A DNA stretch of 64,000 nucleotides from G942493375 sp942493375 (GCA_942493375.1 OW818698.1:4216001-4280000); one strand, 5' to 3'. Counted from the first letter of the stretch, positions 26,335 to 36,153 are shown. Numbers and translations: made by a program. Notes: generated by a model from the letters alone, not told the origin.

Positions 26335-26368
26335 AAGCGCGAACTCTAGAATCGAGGAGTTATACACT

Positions 26369-29300
26369 ATGTTGAATCGCTCAAGTGCTATTTATCTTAT
26401 TGTTGTATTTATGTTGGCTGCGTGCGTAAATACCTGGGGTTATGGACTCAATGATCCTAATGCACCACTTATTCAGGTTGCTCCGATGAGCGCTGCTCCG
26501 ACTATTGATGGCAAGATAGGGCAGGATGAGTGGAAAGGCGCTGCAGGCAGCAACGCTATTCACGAGCTTGGTTCGATTGCCATAGCGGCATCTTCTCCGA
26601 CTTTCTATGTAGGTTACGATGAGTCATATCTCTATATAGCAGCCGTCATTCCGATAATACCGGGGGCTAAACTACAGGCTCAGCGACTCGCTCACGATGG
26701 ACCTGTCTGGGGTGGTGATGCCATTGAGCTGTTCCTTGACCCAAAACTCAATAACAAGGATTCATACCAGTTCCTGGTGAATCCAGTCGGCTCTATGGCT
26801 GAGCTGAAGAATCAGGATATGGAATGGAATGGTGAGTGGTATGCTGCGGCATCCCAGAGTGCGAATTCCTGGAGTGTCGAGATCAGGATTCCTTTCAAGA
26901 CTTTAGAAATTGATTCGGTAACAGCTGGAATGGTCATTGGTATCAATGTCGGATTTGATATAACCTCTCCGGCTAATCATGCAATCACCTGGGCTCCATT
27001 GACTTCCGGTGGCTTCCATCAACCGGATAGGTTTGGCCATCTGGTGTTTACACCTGCTGGACCAGCTGTATTGAGCGCTGGATATGTAGACGAAAAGAAC
27101 CTGGGGTTCGATATAGATGCTACTAATGGTGCTATATCTTCTACTCTCAAGGTCAGCAAAAATGGAGCCCAATTGGGAACTCAGAATCTAGATGGTTCAG
27201 GCAAAATATCCTTTGCACTTCCACTGAAGGATGGAATGCCCGATTACGCGGACTACCAATGGGAATTGAGTGTTCTTAACAAAGATGATGGGAAGACTTT
27301 ATATCGTCAGTCAGGTATAACCAAAGTCTCCGCAATGCTGCCGGTTGCTATGACCTTGCGCAAATATTTTTTGCAAGGCAAATTGGCTGTTGACATAGAT
27401 GTATCTGGTTTGAAAATTACCGATCAGCTTATAAAAATCGTCGGAACTATATCTGATCAAACAGGCAAGCAGGCTGCCATAGAACAACTCCAGTTAATAT
27501 CGAGTCGTACCGGGACCCTGAATTATAATGTTTCTAGTCTGCCCAATACAACACATATATTAAAAATAGAGGCTCTGGATGCAAATGGTGGTGTTCTGGG
27601 AGCAAATCAGACTGATTTCACAGTTCCACCCAAACCTGACTGGCTGGGATCGAAAGCCGGCATATCGGATAAAGTACTGGCCCCATGGACGCCTTTGAAA
27701 ACTCAATCAGTAAATGGCAAGACAGTTGTTTCTCCCTATGGCAGGAATTATACATTTGCTGGTTCACCACTACCTACATCGGTAGTAACTGCAGGTGCTT
27801 CTATATTTGCGGGACCATTTGTTATGAGCTTATCGGTCGATGGTAAGAAGACAACACTCAAAGGCCAGCTTAAGGTAGAAAAGAAGACGCCGGCACAGGT
27901 TGTGCTACAGGGAACGGCTTCAGCAGGAAGCCTCAAAGTGGATTCCACAGTCACTATCGATTTCGATGGTAACGCATGGGTGAATCTTAATCTGCATGGA
28001 AATCAGGATGTCACCATTGACAGCTTTATTATCGAGGCTCCGGTCAAGAAGAAACATGCGATGTACCGATATTACTACCCGGGAGGGTGGGGATCATCAG
28101 AAAATGCCAGAGCTCTTGAACCAGGTGGATGGGGAGCGACATATGTACCGTATATCTGGGTTGGTGATGATGACCGTGGGTTTGCGCTATATTCAACTTC
28201 AGACCAGAACTGGAATAACAAGCCCGAAGTAAAGGCTGTTCAGGTGCTGCCGACCGGCAAAAACACTATGTCTTTCCGTTTCAGTGTTATAACTGATCCT
28301 GTAAAGTTGACTGCCACCCAGGCTGCTCAAGGTCTCAAATATACATTTGGTTTTGAAGCAACACCAAACAAGAAGCCGGACAAAGACGTTTGGGACTACC
28401 GGATCGTTCATTCCGGCAACTATGGATTAGAGAAAGACTACACCTCCAATAATGCGTATCTCAAATATACTAATGAGAAGTTGATAAACCTGGACAAAGG
28501 AACCATTGATATGTGGGTCAAGGTGCGGTTTGACCCGAATGCACAATTTGCCAGCTTCGATTCCCGTGGAATGCTCAACAGGGATTTGCTGCTGATTAGC
28601 AGTGGTTCCCAGCAGTTCGGATTTTACTGGAATATAGATTACAGAGGAATGATTGTATACACAAAGAATGGCACTGCTGTAACCTTCGGCATTGGAGCCA
28701 AAAACGAGTGGAAAGAGAATGAGCTTCACCACCTTATGGTTACCTGGGGCAATGAAGTATGCATTTATGTTGACGGACAACTAACCGCGAAAGGTGACCG
28801 CGTTGGTATGATTCCGGGAACGCCTGGAACTACCTCCATTGAACTTACGATGTCGAACCCCGGCTTTGATATAGACGAATTCCGTATTTCCGATACCATC
28901 CGCAAACCCGAAATGCTGACTTCTCCTTATACTGCAGATGCAAACACTCTGTTGCTGGAGCATTTCAACAAAATCAGCAAGACTGCAACTGTTCCAGTGA
29001 AGGGAACTCCAGGCAATCTACGAGGCACTCCGGAGCTTGTCAATGGCAAGTTTGGCAAAGCAATCGGTTCATCCGGACATCCAATGTTGACGCTGGACTA
29101 CTTAAAAATGCTGGGCGTAAAGACCATATGCTTCCACGAACATTGGACTGAGTATGAGAACTATACTGAAACTATCAACAACCAGGAGAACCTGAAAAAT
29201 CTCGTGAAAGCCTGCCACGAGCGGGGTATCCAGCTTCTCCTTTACTTCGGATACCTTATGGCCGACATATGCCCTGAATGGGATCCATATCATAATGAGG

Positions 29301-30208
29301 TCTTAGTACTGCCTCAACAGGGAGAGTATATCCGCGAACCTAAACAGAAAGATTATTCGGTCTGTTACAGCAGTCCCTGGCAGGACTTCATTGCGGACGG
29401 AATAGACAAAGTGATGACCAAGTATGATATTGATGGAGTATACCTGGATGGGACCTCCTGGCCGTGGCTATGCAATAATACATCACACGGTTGCGGGTAT
29501 AAAAAACCTGATGGGACTATAGCCGGGACATATTCGATATCAGGGGCTCGCGATATGGTCCGTAGAATATATACCATTGTCAAGTCTCACAAACCTGATG
29601 GACAGGTGAATATACACAACTCAACCACAATGGTTCTGCCATCGCTTGGCTGGGCTACAAGCACTTGGGACGGCGAACAGTTTGGAAGCATCGCTAAAGG
29701 AGCGAATCTGGACAAACTCTTCCCTATGGATACCTTCCGTACCGAGTTTATGGGCAGACAGTGGGGGCCTCCATCTGAACTGCTCTGTTATGATATTCCA
29801 TACACAACCCACGAAGCCTATTCTTTCTCGTTACTGCACGATGTGTTGGTAAGAGGCAGCGGATCGTGGATGGTGGAGGAGTCCAAACTCTGGAAAGCAA
29901 TGGAAAGCTTTGGACGCAAACAGGCCCAGTTCAAACCCTACTGGAATAATGCAAGTCTAGTCAAAGTGATAGGGGAAAGGTGCTACTCAACACTTTATGT
30001 TCGTCCAGGAAAAGGTGTTATGTGTGTCGTATCAAACCTGGGGAAAGATGCTGCAAATGTCCAGGTGCATCTGAGCTTGAATAAGATGAAGCTCCATGCA
30101 AAAGTTACAGCTGTGAATGCTATAACAGGGGATAAAATACCAATCAAGAACGGTGCATTCACAGTCCCACTATCGTCATTTGACTATGCTCTGGTGTGGG
30201 TGAAATAG
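26369..30208 (+). CDS. Large secreted multidomain glycoside-hydrolase-like protein, paralogue 1
   Basis: 1279 residues. The N-terminal signal includes LAAC, a possible lipobox. Then come a CBM9/DOMON-like sandwich (about 40-230: APTIDGKIGQDEWK, GDAIELFLDPK, WSVEIRIPFKTL), linker beta-domains, a beta-sandwich resembling the DUF6067/GH123_N type (about 450-680: YRYYYPGGWGSSENARAL, GDDDRGFALYS, FGFEATPNKKP), a LamG-like jelly roll (about 695-895: GTIDMWVKVRFDP, HHLMVTWG, LLLEHFN), and a TIM barrel (about 907-1170). The barrel holds Y1019-D-I-D-G-V-Y-L-D1027-G, with Asp residues placed like a catalytic nucleophile strand. Ribosome binding site GAGGAG. Probably binds and cleaves an extracellular glycan; substrate unknown. 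Confidence 0.75.
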   Translation: MLNRSSAIYLIVVFMLAACVNTWGYGLNDPNAPLIQVAPMSAAPTIDGKIGQDEWKGAAGSNAIHELGSIAIAASSPTFYVGYDESYLYIAAVIPIIPGAKLQAQRLAHDGPVWGGDAIELFLDPKLNNKDSYQFLVNPVGSMAELKNQDMEWNGEWYAAASQSANSWSVEIRIPFKTLEIDSVTAGMVIGINVGFDITSPANHAITWAPLTSGGFHQPDRFGHLVFTPAGPAVLSAGYVDEKNLGFDIDATNGAISSTLKVSKNGAQLGTQNLDGSGKISFALPLKDGMPDYADYQWELSVLNKDDGKTLYRQSGITKVSAMLPVAMTLRKYFLQGKLAVDIDVSGLKITDQLIKIVGTISDQTGKQAAIEQLQLISSRTGTLNYNVSSLPNTTHILKIEALDANGGVLGANQTDFTVPPKPDWLGSKAGISDKVLAPWTPLKTQSVNGKTVVSPYGRNYTFAGSPLPTSVVTAGASIFAGPFVMSLSVDGKKTTLKGQLKVEKKTPAQVVLQGTASAGSLKVDSTVTIDFDGNAWVNLNLHGNQDVTIDSFIIEAPVKKKHAMYRYYYPGGWGSSENARALEPGGWGATYVPYIWVGDDDRGFALYSTSDQNWNNKPEVKAVQVLPTGKNTMSFRFSVITDPVKLTATQAAQGLKYTFGFEATPNKKPDKDVWDYRIVHSGNYGLEKDYTSNNAYLKYTNEKLINLDKGTIDMWVKVRFDPNAQFASFDSRGMLNRDLLLISSGSQQFGFYWNIDYRGMIVYTKNGTAVTFGIGAKNEWKENELHHLMVTWGNEVCIYVDGQLTAKGDRVGMIPGTPGTTSIELTMSNPGFDIDEFRISDTIRKPEMLTSPYTADANTLLLEHFNKISKTATVPVKGTPGNLRGTPELVNGKFGKAIGSSGHPMLTLDYLKMLGVKTICFHEHWTEYENYTETINNQENLKNLVKACHERGIQLLLYFGYLMADICPEWDPYHNEVLVLPQQGEYIREPKQKDYSVCYSSPWQDFIADGIDKVMTKYDIDGVYLDGTSWPWLCNNTSHGCGYKKPDGTIAGTYSISGARDMVRRIYTIVKSHKPDGQVNIHNSTTMVLPSLGWATSTWDGEQFGSIAKGANLDKLFPMDTFRTEFMGRQWGPPSELLCYDIPYTTHEAYSFSLLHDVLVRGSGSWMVEESKLWKAMESFGRKQAQFKPYWNNASLVKVIGERCYSTLYVRPGKGVMCVVSNLGKDAANVQVHLSLNKMKLHAKVTAVNAITGDKIPIKNGAFTVPLSSFDYALVWVK

Positions 30209-30246
30209 ATAAAATCTCATCATATTGCATCGTCGTTTTCGGGAAT

Positions 30247-30326
30247 GGTAAGAGTTCAATAATATAGGAGCATTGTCATCCTTCGTTCCTCAGGATGACA
30301 AATTCCCCCAACATTGAACGGTTACC
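30247..30326. repeat. MITE-like element with GGTAA ends, short form
   Basis: 80 bp. The left end GGTAAGAGTTCAATAAT and the reverse complement of the right end (GGTAACCGTTCAATGTT) form terminal inverted repeats. The centre CATTGTCATCC...GGATGACAAATTC is the same as the outer part of the 18747-18876 element, with the middle of its core missing. Confidence 0.75.
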
Positions 30327-30349
30327 GGGAGGGTGTTCAAACCCTCCCG
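30326..30349. repeat. Perfect hairpin after paralogue 1
   Basis: CGGGAGGGT (30326-30334), loop GTTCAA, ACCCTCCCG (30341-30349). It directly abuts the MITE-like element. No T-tract follows, so it is a weak terminator candidate for either strand. Confidence 0.55.
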
Positions 30350-30373
30350 AACCATTTAACTATGTTATCTAAT

Positions 30374-30510
30374 ACCTACTTGCATAAGTCCGTATCATGT
30401 ACAATTTGTGCATTTTAGCCCGTAGGGGCGACCCTCTGCGGTCGCCCGAAGCCTGAGCAAGAGTCCACAGAGAGTCTCCCTTACTTATGCGGATTTCTGC
30501 AAGTATGTAC
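30374..30510. repeat. Inverted-repeat element enclosing a GGGGCGACC hairpin
   Basis: TACCTACTTGCATAAGTCCG at 30374 and the near reverse complement at 30484-30510 bracket about 85 bp. Inside, GGGCGACC (30426-30433) and GGTCGCCC (30440-30447) form a tight hairpin. The right end stops exactly at the stop codon of the minus-strand gene 30511-31842. Confidence 0.55.
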
Positions 30511-31842
30511 CTAGTCATACACTGAAGACGCCAGGTGGTTCGCTAGCCATGCCCAGCGCCGTGCTGATTCTGACGGCAGTTTTCCACAGTAGGAATATAT
30601 CTGCTCTAATGCATCCGGAAGTCTCTCGCGGTCTGCCCACATTCGTGCATATCGAAGATAATCACGTGCAGCATCTTCGCCACCCAGCAAAGGACCAGCA
30701 ACGTCTCTAATGAATATGTTCATATCCGCAGTTGGGTTGCTGGCGCTTCCATAGTTTTCCAGAGCCAGGTAATTCAGCTCTGCTCCCGTATTAAACGGTG
30801 ATACCTCTCCGAAAATAGATGTGCAGTCCATGCCGTGTGCAATACTCTGCTGTACCATATCCTCCAGCCAGTCGAATGCAACTGCCCCTCTAATCCCAGA
30901 CCAGTATGTAGCATGGTGAGTCCGCATAATGTGGTGGCGACGATTGTCTTTGATAGTTCCACTATCAGTCCACTTAATTGCTGAAGAGGGCTTTACAAAA
31001 TTGTCTCCTGTCCACTGGACATATACTCCATCAGGGAATTTGTCCAGGCACTTATCCGACCACATCGGCCTTCCTTCACCAAATCCTAGAGCTTTTTCTG
31101 AGTCATCGCGCTTCTCGGGATTCGAGTAGGTTTCACAGACTATAAATGCATCAGGCGAGATTGAGCGTATAGCATCTACAGCTACTGGATACATAAGGCC
31201 CATATCTTCCCACGACAGAGTGGAGGATGGATGCTGTCGGCGTTCTTTGCAGAGCTCACACAGACACACTCCGGTATCCCCGGCTTCTATCTGCACTCCA
31301 CCAAGTCCAGGTAAAGTCTCAAATAGCCACTTCAAGGAGTCAGCAGCAAACTGCTGGTTTTCTATGCGGGATGGACAAGCATGGTGAGTTATAGAAGAAC
31401 CACCGAGTCCAAAATCGAAAATCATTTTCTTCCCATCAGCATCCAGGCCATATAGATCCGGGTGTGCAGTCAGGTGTTTCGTCAGGCTGTTTGGGGAGTC
31501 ACCCTCGTAATAAACCCCGCCATAACAGTTAAGCCCAACACCGCACAGCAGCTTTACATTGTTTTCATTGGCAACATCGCAGAGCCTTTTGACTGATTCG
31601 ACTCCACCATGTGAATCTCTCAGCAGTCCCCAAACAACGACAGCGTTAATGTTATGCTGACCGCACCACTTCAGGAGATTGGTGTAATCGTCAACAAATG
31701 TCTCTGGCGTTCGACTATAAGAATTGGAGGCTCCCATAGTCTGAAGCCCTGGTCGATTCATTGCCCATTCGGTGCTGTGGTCCCATGTCCAAAATAGACG
31801 GGTTTTTATAGGTGCATCTGTTTGTATGGCTGTTGCATTCAT
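30511..31842 (-). CDS. Cytoplasmic TIM-barrel glycoside-hydrolase-like protein
   Basis: 443 residues without a signal peptide. Strand-helix units of a barrel are evident: RLFWTWDHSTEW, NINAVVVWGLLRD, VKLLCGVGLNCYGGVYYEG, GLGGVQIEAGDTGVCLCEL and AFIVCETYSNPE. The E in QIEAGD lies at a barrel strand end and could be catalytic. A CxCxxC pattern (VCLCELCKERR) might bind a metal. This resembles uncharacterised barrels distantly related to hexosaminidase or glucuronidase families, but I cannot place it. It is inserted, on the opposite strand, between paralogues 1 and 2 and may act on products they release. Confidence 0.6.
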   Translation of the reverse strand: MNATAIQTDAPIKTRLFWTWDHSTEWAMNRPGLQTMGASNSYSRTPETFVDDYTNLLKWCGQHNINAVVVWGLLRDSHGGVESVKRLCDVANENNVKLLCGVGLNCYGGVYYEGDSPNSLTKHLTAHPDLYGLDADGKKMIFDFGLGGSSITHHACPSRIENQQFAADSLKWLFETLPGLGGVQIEAGDTGVCLCELCKERRQHPSSTLSWEDMGLMYPVAVDAIRSISPDAFIVCETYSNPEKRDDSEKALGFGEGRPMWSDKCLDKFPDGVYVQWTGDNFVKPSSAIKWTDSGTIKDNRRHHIMRTHHATYWSGIRGAVAFDWLEDMVQQSIAHGMDCTSIFGEVSPFNTGAELNYLALENYGSASNPTADMNIFIRDVAGPLLGGEDAARDYLRYARMWADRERLPDALEQIYSYCGKLPSESARRWAWLANHLASSVYD

Positions 31843-31936
31843 TAGTTTGTCTGCCTTTCTGATACATTTATGAGAACACCCAAACGCAAAAATGAAGGTT
31901 GAATGTTATTTGTCCTCGATGCGAACCGATGCAAAT

Positions 31937-31956
31937 ATAACATGGATATATGTTAT
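31937..31956. promoter_or_regulatory. Operator-like palindrome in divergent gap
   Basis: ATAACAT-N6-ATGTTAT, perfect 7-bp arms (31937-31943 and 31950-31956) with centre GGATAT. It lies about 95 nt upstream of the minus-strand barrel gene and 297 nt upstream of paralogue 2, in the 31843-32252 gap. The size suits a dimeric repressor or activator. Confidence 0.4.
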
Positions 31957-32041
31957 GGTCAAGAATATACGGGTTGTGAATATTTGCTGCAACATACATG
32001 CAGTTATGATTTCCATTACAACAGATAAGGTATGAGTAGCG

Positions 32042-32070
32042 TTGACTGTCACATTTTATCGTGTTACAAT
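32042..32070 (+). promoter_or_regulatory. Sigma-70 promoter of paralogue 2
   Basis: TTGACT (32042-32047), a 17-nt spacer and TACAAT (32065-32070): ideal spacing, 5 of 6 matches at each box. The predicted leader is about 175 nt before the ATG at 32253. Confidence 0.6.
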
Positions 32071-32252
32071 CACCCAGCGGTATCTTGAGTAGGCTGTGGC
32101 GAGTGCATCAACAGAATGCACGCAGTTTGATGCTGTATTCAGCAATCATCAAATGGCAAGCGAGCTATAAAGGTGATTCGGAATGTCGGGTATAAAATAC
32201 CAACTGATATAGATTACGTTTTCCAATCAATAAATCCGAGGAGCTGAACACT

Positions 32253-35200
32253 ATGTCTAGATTATTGACCAGCATTTTTACCACTATAGTAATCTCTATA
32301 CTGGCTAGTATTAACTCTTGGTGCTATACTCTCAACGACCCCAGTGCACCGCTTGTTCAGGTCGCTCCAATGGCCACTGCTCCGACAATTGATGGTAACA
32401 TTGGACGTGACGAGTGGAAGAGTGCCGCAGCAAGTAATAACGTCCACGAGATAGGGTCTCTCAAAGTTATTCCCTCTGCTCCGACTATATATTTTGCATA
32501 TGATAGTTCCAATCTATATATTGCAGCAATTGTTCCCGTATCGGCAGGCGCGAAGATTAAGGCTCAGCGTTTACCCCACGATGGACCCGTCTGGGAAGAT
32601 GATGCCTTGGAGCTGTTCCTGGACCCTAAACACACCAATCAAGATAGCTACCAGTTCCTTGTTAACTCTTTAGGTTCCATGACGGAGTTAGGAAATCAGG
32701 ATATTAAGTGGAATGGTGAATGGCAGGCTGTAGCATCTCAGGCAAGTAACTCCTGGAGCGTCGAAATCCGCATTCCATGGAAGAGTCTTGGTGTGGATTC
32801 TGTGGATGCAGGGACGGTTATTGGTATCAATGTTGGATTAGATATAACCTCACCGACTTCCCATCCAGTTACATGGTCGCCATTATCCGGCAGCAGTTTT
32901 TCTCAACCTGGCAAGTATAGTCACCTGGTGCTGAGTCCAGCGGGTCCGGTTGTAGCAGCGGTTAGCCGTTTGGATGACAAGAGCCTGGAATTCGACATCA
33001 GTACTGTTAATACAAATATATCTTCTACTCTCAATGTCAGTAAAGATGGAGTTTTAATAGGAACTCAGAACCTTGCTGGACCAGGTAAACTCGCATATAC
33101 CATTCCACTAAAAGATGGAAAAACTGAATATGGAGACTACCAGTGGGAATTGGTTGCTTCAGATAATGGCACGTCAGTCTTCAGACAGTCAGGAATTACA
33201 AAAGTCACTAAAATCCCGCCTGTAACAATGACCTTACGTAAATACTTTCTGCAAGGCAAACTGGCAGCTGACATAGACGCATCCGGCTTGAAAGTTACCG
33301 ATCAGCCTTTGAGTTTCATTGGCACCATATTTGATCAATCAGGAAAACAGGTCGCTTCTAATCGAATTGACGTCACTTCAGGTCGCGTAGCAAGCATCAA
33401 TTATGACCTCTCCAAACTGGAAAAAACCAAATATATTTTAAAGATAGACACACTCGCGTCAAATGGCAGCATCCTGGATAACTGCCAAACTGATTTCACC
33501 TTACCTCCCAAACCTGCCTGGTTGGGTTCAAAGATAGGTATTACAGATAAAGTACTTGCTCCCTGGGGACCTCTGAAAACCAAGTCTACCAAGGGAAATA
33601 TCGTGATTTCTCCGGATTGCAGAACATACACATTCTCTGGTTCACCTTTACCTGACTCAATCACCGCTGCTGGTGCGTCCCTGTTCACGGGTCCCATCAC
33701 TATGAAACTCTCAGTAGATGGCAAAAAGACCACGCTCAAGGGACGGCTCAAAATCATAAAGAATACTCCTGCAAGGGTAGAACTGCAGGGAACTGCTTCA
33801 GTAGGCAGTCTGAAAGTGGATTCCAAAGTAATTATAGACTACGATGGCAATGCATTTGTGAACTTAAAGCTGCATGGCAGCCGGGGTGTTACTATTGACA
33901 GCTTCATTATTGAAGCTCCCATAAAGAAAAAGCATGCATTGTATCGGTATTACTATCCGGGTGGGTTCGGTACATCCGTAAATGCTCGGGCACTCGAATC
34001 TAAAGGTTGGGGAGCTGCGTTTGTCCCGTATATTTGGTTGGGGGACAATGACCGAGGCTTTGCATTGTATTCCACTTCAGATCAGAACTGGAACAATAAG
34101 TCTGATGTGAAAGCAGTTCAGGCTATACCAACTTCTACAAATACTGTATCTCTGCGCTTTAACATCATTACCGATCCCTTGAAACTCTCTGCCGCTCAAG
34201 CAACCGCTGGCTTAAAATATACACTAGGTTTTGAAGCAACACCAAACAAGAAACCGGATAAAGATGTCTGGGATTATAGAATCAATCACACAGGATATTT
34301 CATAGCACCGAATGAACTGACTTCTGATAATCCGGCTTTGCGTATGTCCAATAATACCGTTCTCACATACAAGAACGAAAAGTTGATAGACTTGGCTCAC
34401 GGGACTATGGATATGTGGTTACGAGTGCGTTTTGACCCGGATGTTCAATACAAGGATGAGAGTTCTATGCCTGGTCTGAACAGAGACCTTCTAATAATCA
34501 GCAGTGGTTCACAGCATTTTGGACTCTTTTGGTGTATAGCTGACAGGGGAATGCGTTTTTATGGGAAATCAGGTACTAACTTACTCTTTGTTCGTGGAAT
34601 GAAAACCGACTGGAAGCAGAATGAACTTCATCATATATCTATAACCTGGGGAAGCAAGATCTGCCTGTATATTGATGGCCAGTTGATCACTGAACAAGAA
34701 AATGCAGGCTTAATGCCTAAAACCCCGGGTGATGCAGTTATGGAGTTGATGGCAACGAATCCAGGTTTTGATATAGATGAACTGCGTGTATCCAACATAG
34801 AGCGTAAACCTGAAGTTCCAAATGCTCCATATGTAGCTGATGCAAATACCTTACTACTGGATCATTTCGACAAGAAAAACAAGACAGCGACAGTTCCCGT
34901 TGTCGGAACTCCGGGACTGTTGCAAGGTTTCCCGATATATGTGGATGGTAAGTTTGACAAAGCTCTGGGGTGTACCGAAAAAGCACTGCTCACGCTGGAC
35001 TATCTGAAGCAACTTGGAGTAAAATCCATCGTCCTTCATGAGAACTGGACTGAGATCGAAAGCTATACCGAGACAATCAACAACCAGGAAAAACTAAAGA
35101 ATATGGTCAAAGCCTGCCATGAGAGGGGAATTAAATTCCTCCTCTACTTTGGCTATTTGTTGTCGGATATAGCTCCCGAGTGGGATCCATATCGTCTTGA

Positions 35201-36113
35201 AACTCTCGGAATGCCGATGCAGGGACTGATTGTCCGCGACAATCCCCAGCAGAATGCCTATACGGTCTGTTATGCCAGTGCCTGGCAGGACTTTGTAGCA
35301 TATGGAATAGACAAGGCAATGACCAAGTATGATCTTGATGGAGTTTACCTTGATGGGGTTTCCAGCCCCTGGCAGTGTAACAACACTGAGCACGGCTGCG
35401 GATACGAGAAAACTGACGGAAGTATCGCAGGAACGTATCCCATATTAGGCGCAAGGGACGTACTCCGCCGTATATATGCCATCGTCAAATCTCACAAACC
35501 AGATGGACAGGTCAATATACACAACTCGACATCTATGGTTATACCTGACCTTGGCTGGGCTACCAGTTATTGGGACGGTGAACAGTTTGGTGCTATTGCC
35601 AGAGGAGTTGATCTGGATAAACTGTTCCCAATGGACTCATTCCGAACAGAGTTTATGGGCAGGCAGTGGGGACCTCCTGCAGAACTACTTTGCTATGAAA
35701 TTCCATACACAACCCATGAAGCATTCTCATTCTCATTACTGCACGATATACTGGTCAGAGGATATGGCCCAGGACTATATGAAGAGTCTCAACTCTGGAA
35801 GGCAATGGATAAATTTGGTCGCAAACAAGCCCAGTTCAAGCCTTACTGGAATAACTCAAATCTGGTCAAAGTAACCGGGGATAAATGTTACTCCACACTG
35901 TATGTCCGTCCAGGTAAGGGTGTAATGTGCCTTGTATCAAACCAGAGCAAAGATGCCAGAGACGTCAAAGTCAGGTTGATTCTCAAAAAGATGAAACTCT
36001 CTTCAAATGTAACAGCAACCAATGCTAAGACAGGAGACAAAATCAATATTAAGAATGGTGAATTCACTGTCTCATTGTCACCACTGGACTACGCCCTGGT
36101 GTGGGTGAAATAG
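32253..36113 (+). CDS. Large secreted multidomain glycoside-hydrolase-like protein, paralogue 2
   Basis: 1286 residues with the same domain order as 26369-30208 and clear similarity throughout. Signal peptide without a lipobox (SILASINSWCY). CBM9-like domain with APTIDGNIGRDEWK and DDALELFLDPK; DUF6067-like sandwich with YRYYYPGGFGTSVNARAL and GDNDRGFALYS; LamG-like domain with GTMDMWLRVRFDP and LLLDHFDKK; TIM barrel with YDLDGVYLDGVSSPW and WDGEQFGAIARG. It differs from copies 1 and 3 by a short insertion before the LamG domain (LRMSNNTVL) and by L in place of I between the barrel aspartates. GGAG precedes the ATG. Own promoter at 32042-32070. Confidence 0.75.
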   Translation: MSRLLTSIFTTIVISILASINSWCYTLNDPSAPLVQVAPMATAPTIDGNIGRDEWKSAAASNNVHEIGSLKVIPSAPTIYFAYDSSNLYIAAIVPVSAGAKIKAQRLPHDGPVWEDDALELFLDPKHTNQDSYQFLVNSLGSMTELGNQDIKWNGEWQAVASQASNSWSVEIRIPWKSLGVDSVDAGTVIGINVGLDITSPTSHPVTWSPLSGSSFSQPGKYSHLVLSPAGPVVAAVSRLDDKSLEFDISTVNTNISSTLNVSKDGVLIGTQNLAGPGKLAYTIPLKDGKTEYGDYQWELVASDNGTSVFRQSGITKVTKIPPVTMTLRKYFLQGKLAADIDASGLKVTDQPLSFIGTIFDQSGKQVASNRIDVTSGRVASINYDLSKLEKTKYILKIDTLASNGSILDNCQTDFTLPPKPAWLGSKIGITDKVLAPWGPLKTKSTKGNIVISPDCRTYTFSGSPLPDSITAAGASLFTGPITMKLSVDGKKTTLKGRLKIIKNTPARVELQGTASVGSLKVDSKVIIDYDGNAFVNLKLHGSRGVTIDSFIIEAPIKKKHALYRYYYPGGFGTSVNARALESKGWGAAFVPYIWLGDNDRGFALYSTSDQNWNNKSDVKAVQAIPTSTNTVSLRFNIITDPLKLSAAQATAGLKYTLGFEATPNKKPDKDVWDYRINHTGYFIAPNELTSDNPALRMSNNTVLTYKNEKLIDLAHGTMDMWLRVRFDPDVQYKDESSMPGLNRDLLIISSGSQHFGLFWCIADRGMRFYGKSGTNLLFVRGMKTDWKQNELHHISITWGSKICLYIDGQLITEQENAGLMPKTPGDAVMELMATNPGFDIDELRVSNIERKPEVPNAPYVADANTLLLDHFDKKNKTATVPVVGTPGLLQGFPIYVDGKFDKALGCTEKALLTLDYLKQLGVKSIVLHENWTEIESYTETINNQEKLKNMVKACHERGIKFLLYFGYLLSDIAPEWDPYRLETLGMPMQGLIVRDNPQQNAYTVCYASAWQDFVAYGIDKAMTKYDLDGVYLDGVSSPWQCNNTEHGCGYEKTDGSIAGTYPILGARDVLRRIYAIVKSHKPDGQVNIHNSTSMVIPDLGWATSYWDGEQFGAIARGVDLDKLFPMDSFRTEFMGRQWGPPAELLCYEIPYTTHEAFSFSLLHDILVRGYGPGLYEESQLWKAMDKFGRKQAQFKPYWNNSNLVKVTGDKCYSTLYVRPGKGVMCLVSNQSKDARDVKVRLILKKMKLSSNVTATNAKTGDKINIKNGEFTVSLSPLDYALVWVK

Positions 36114-36153
36114 ATAAGCATAATCTTCGTAAGATAATTACAATCTGCGTAGT

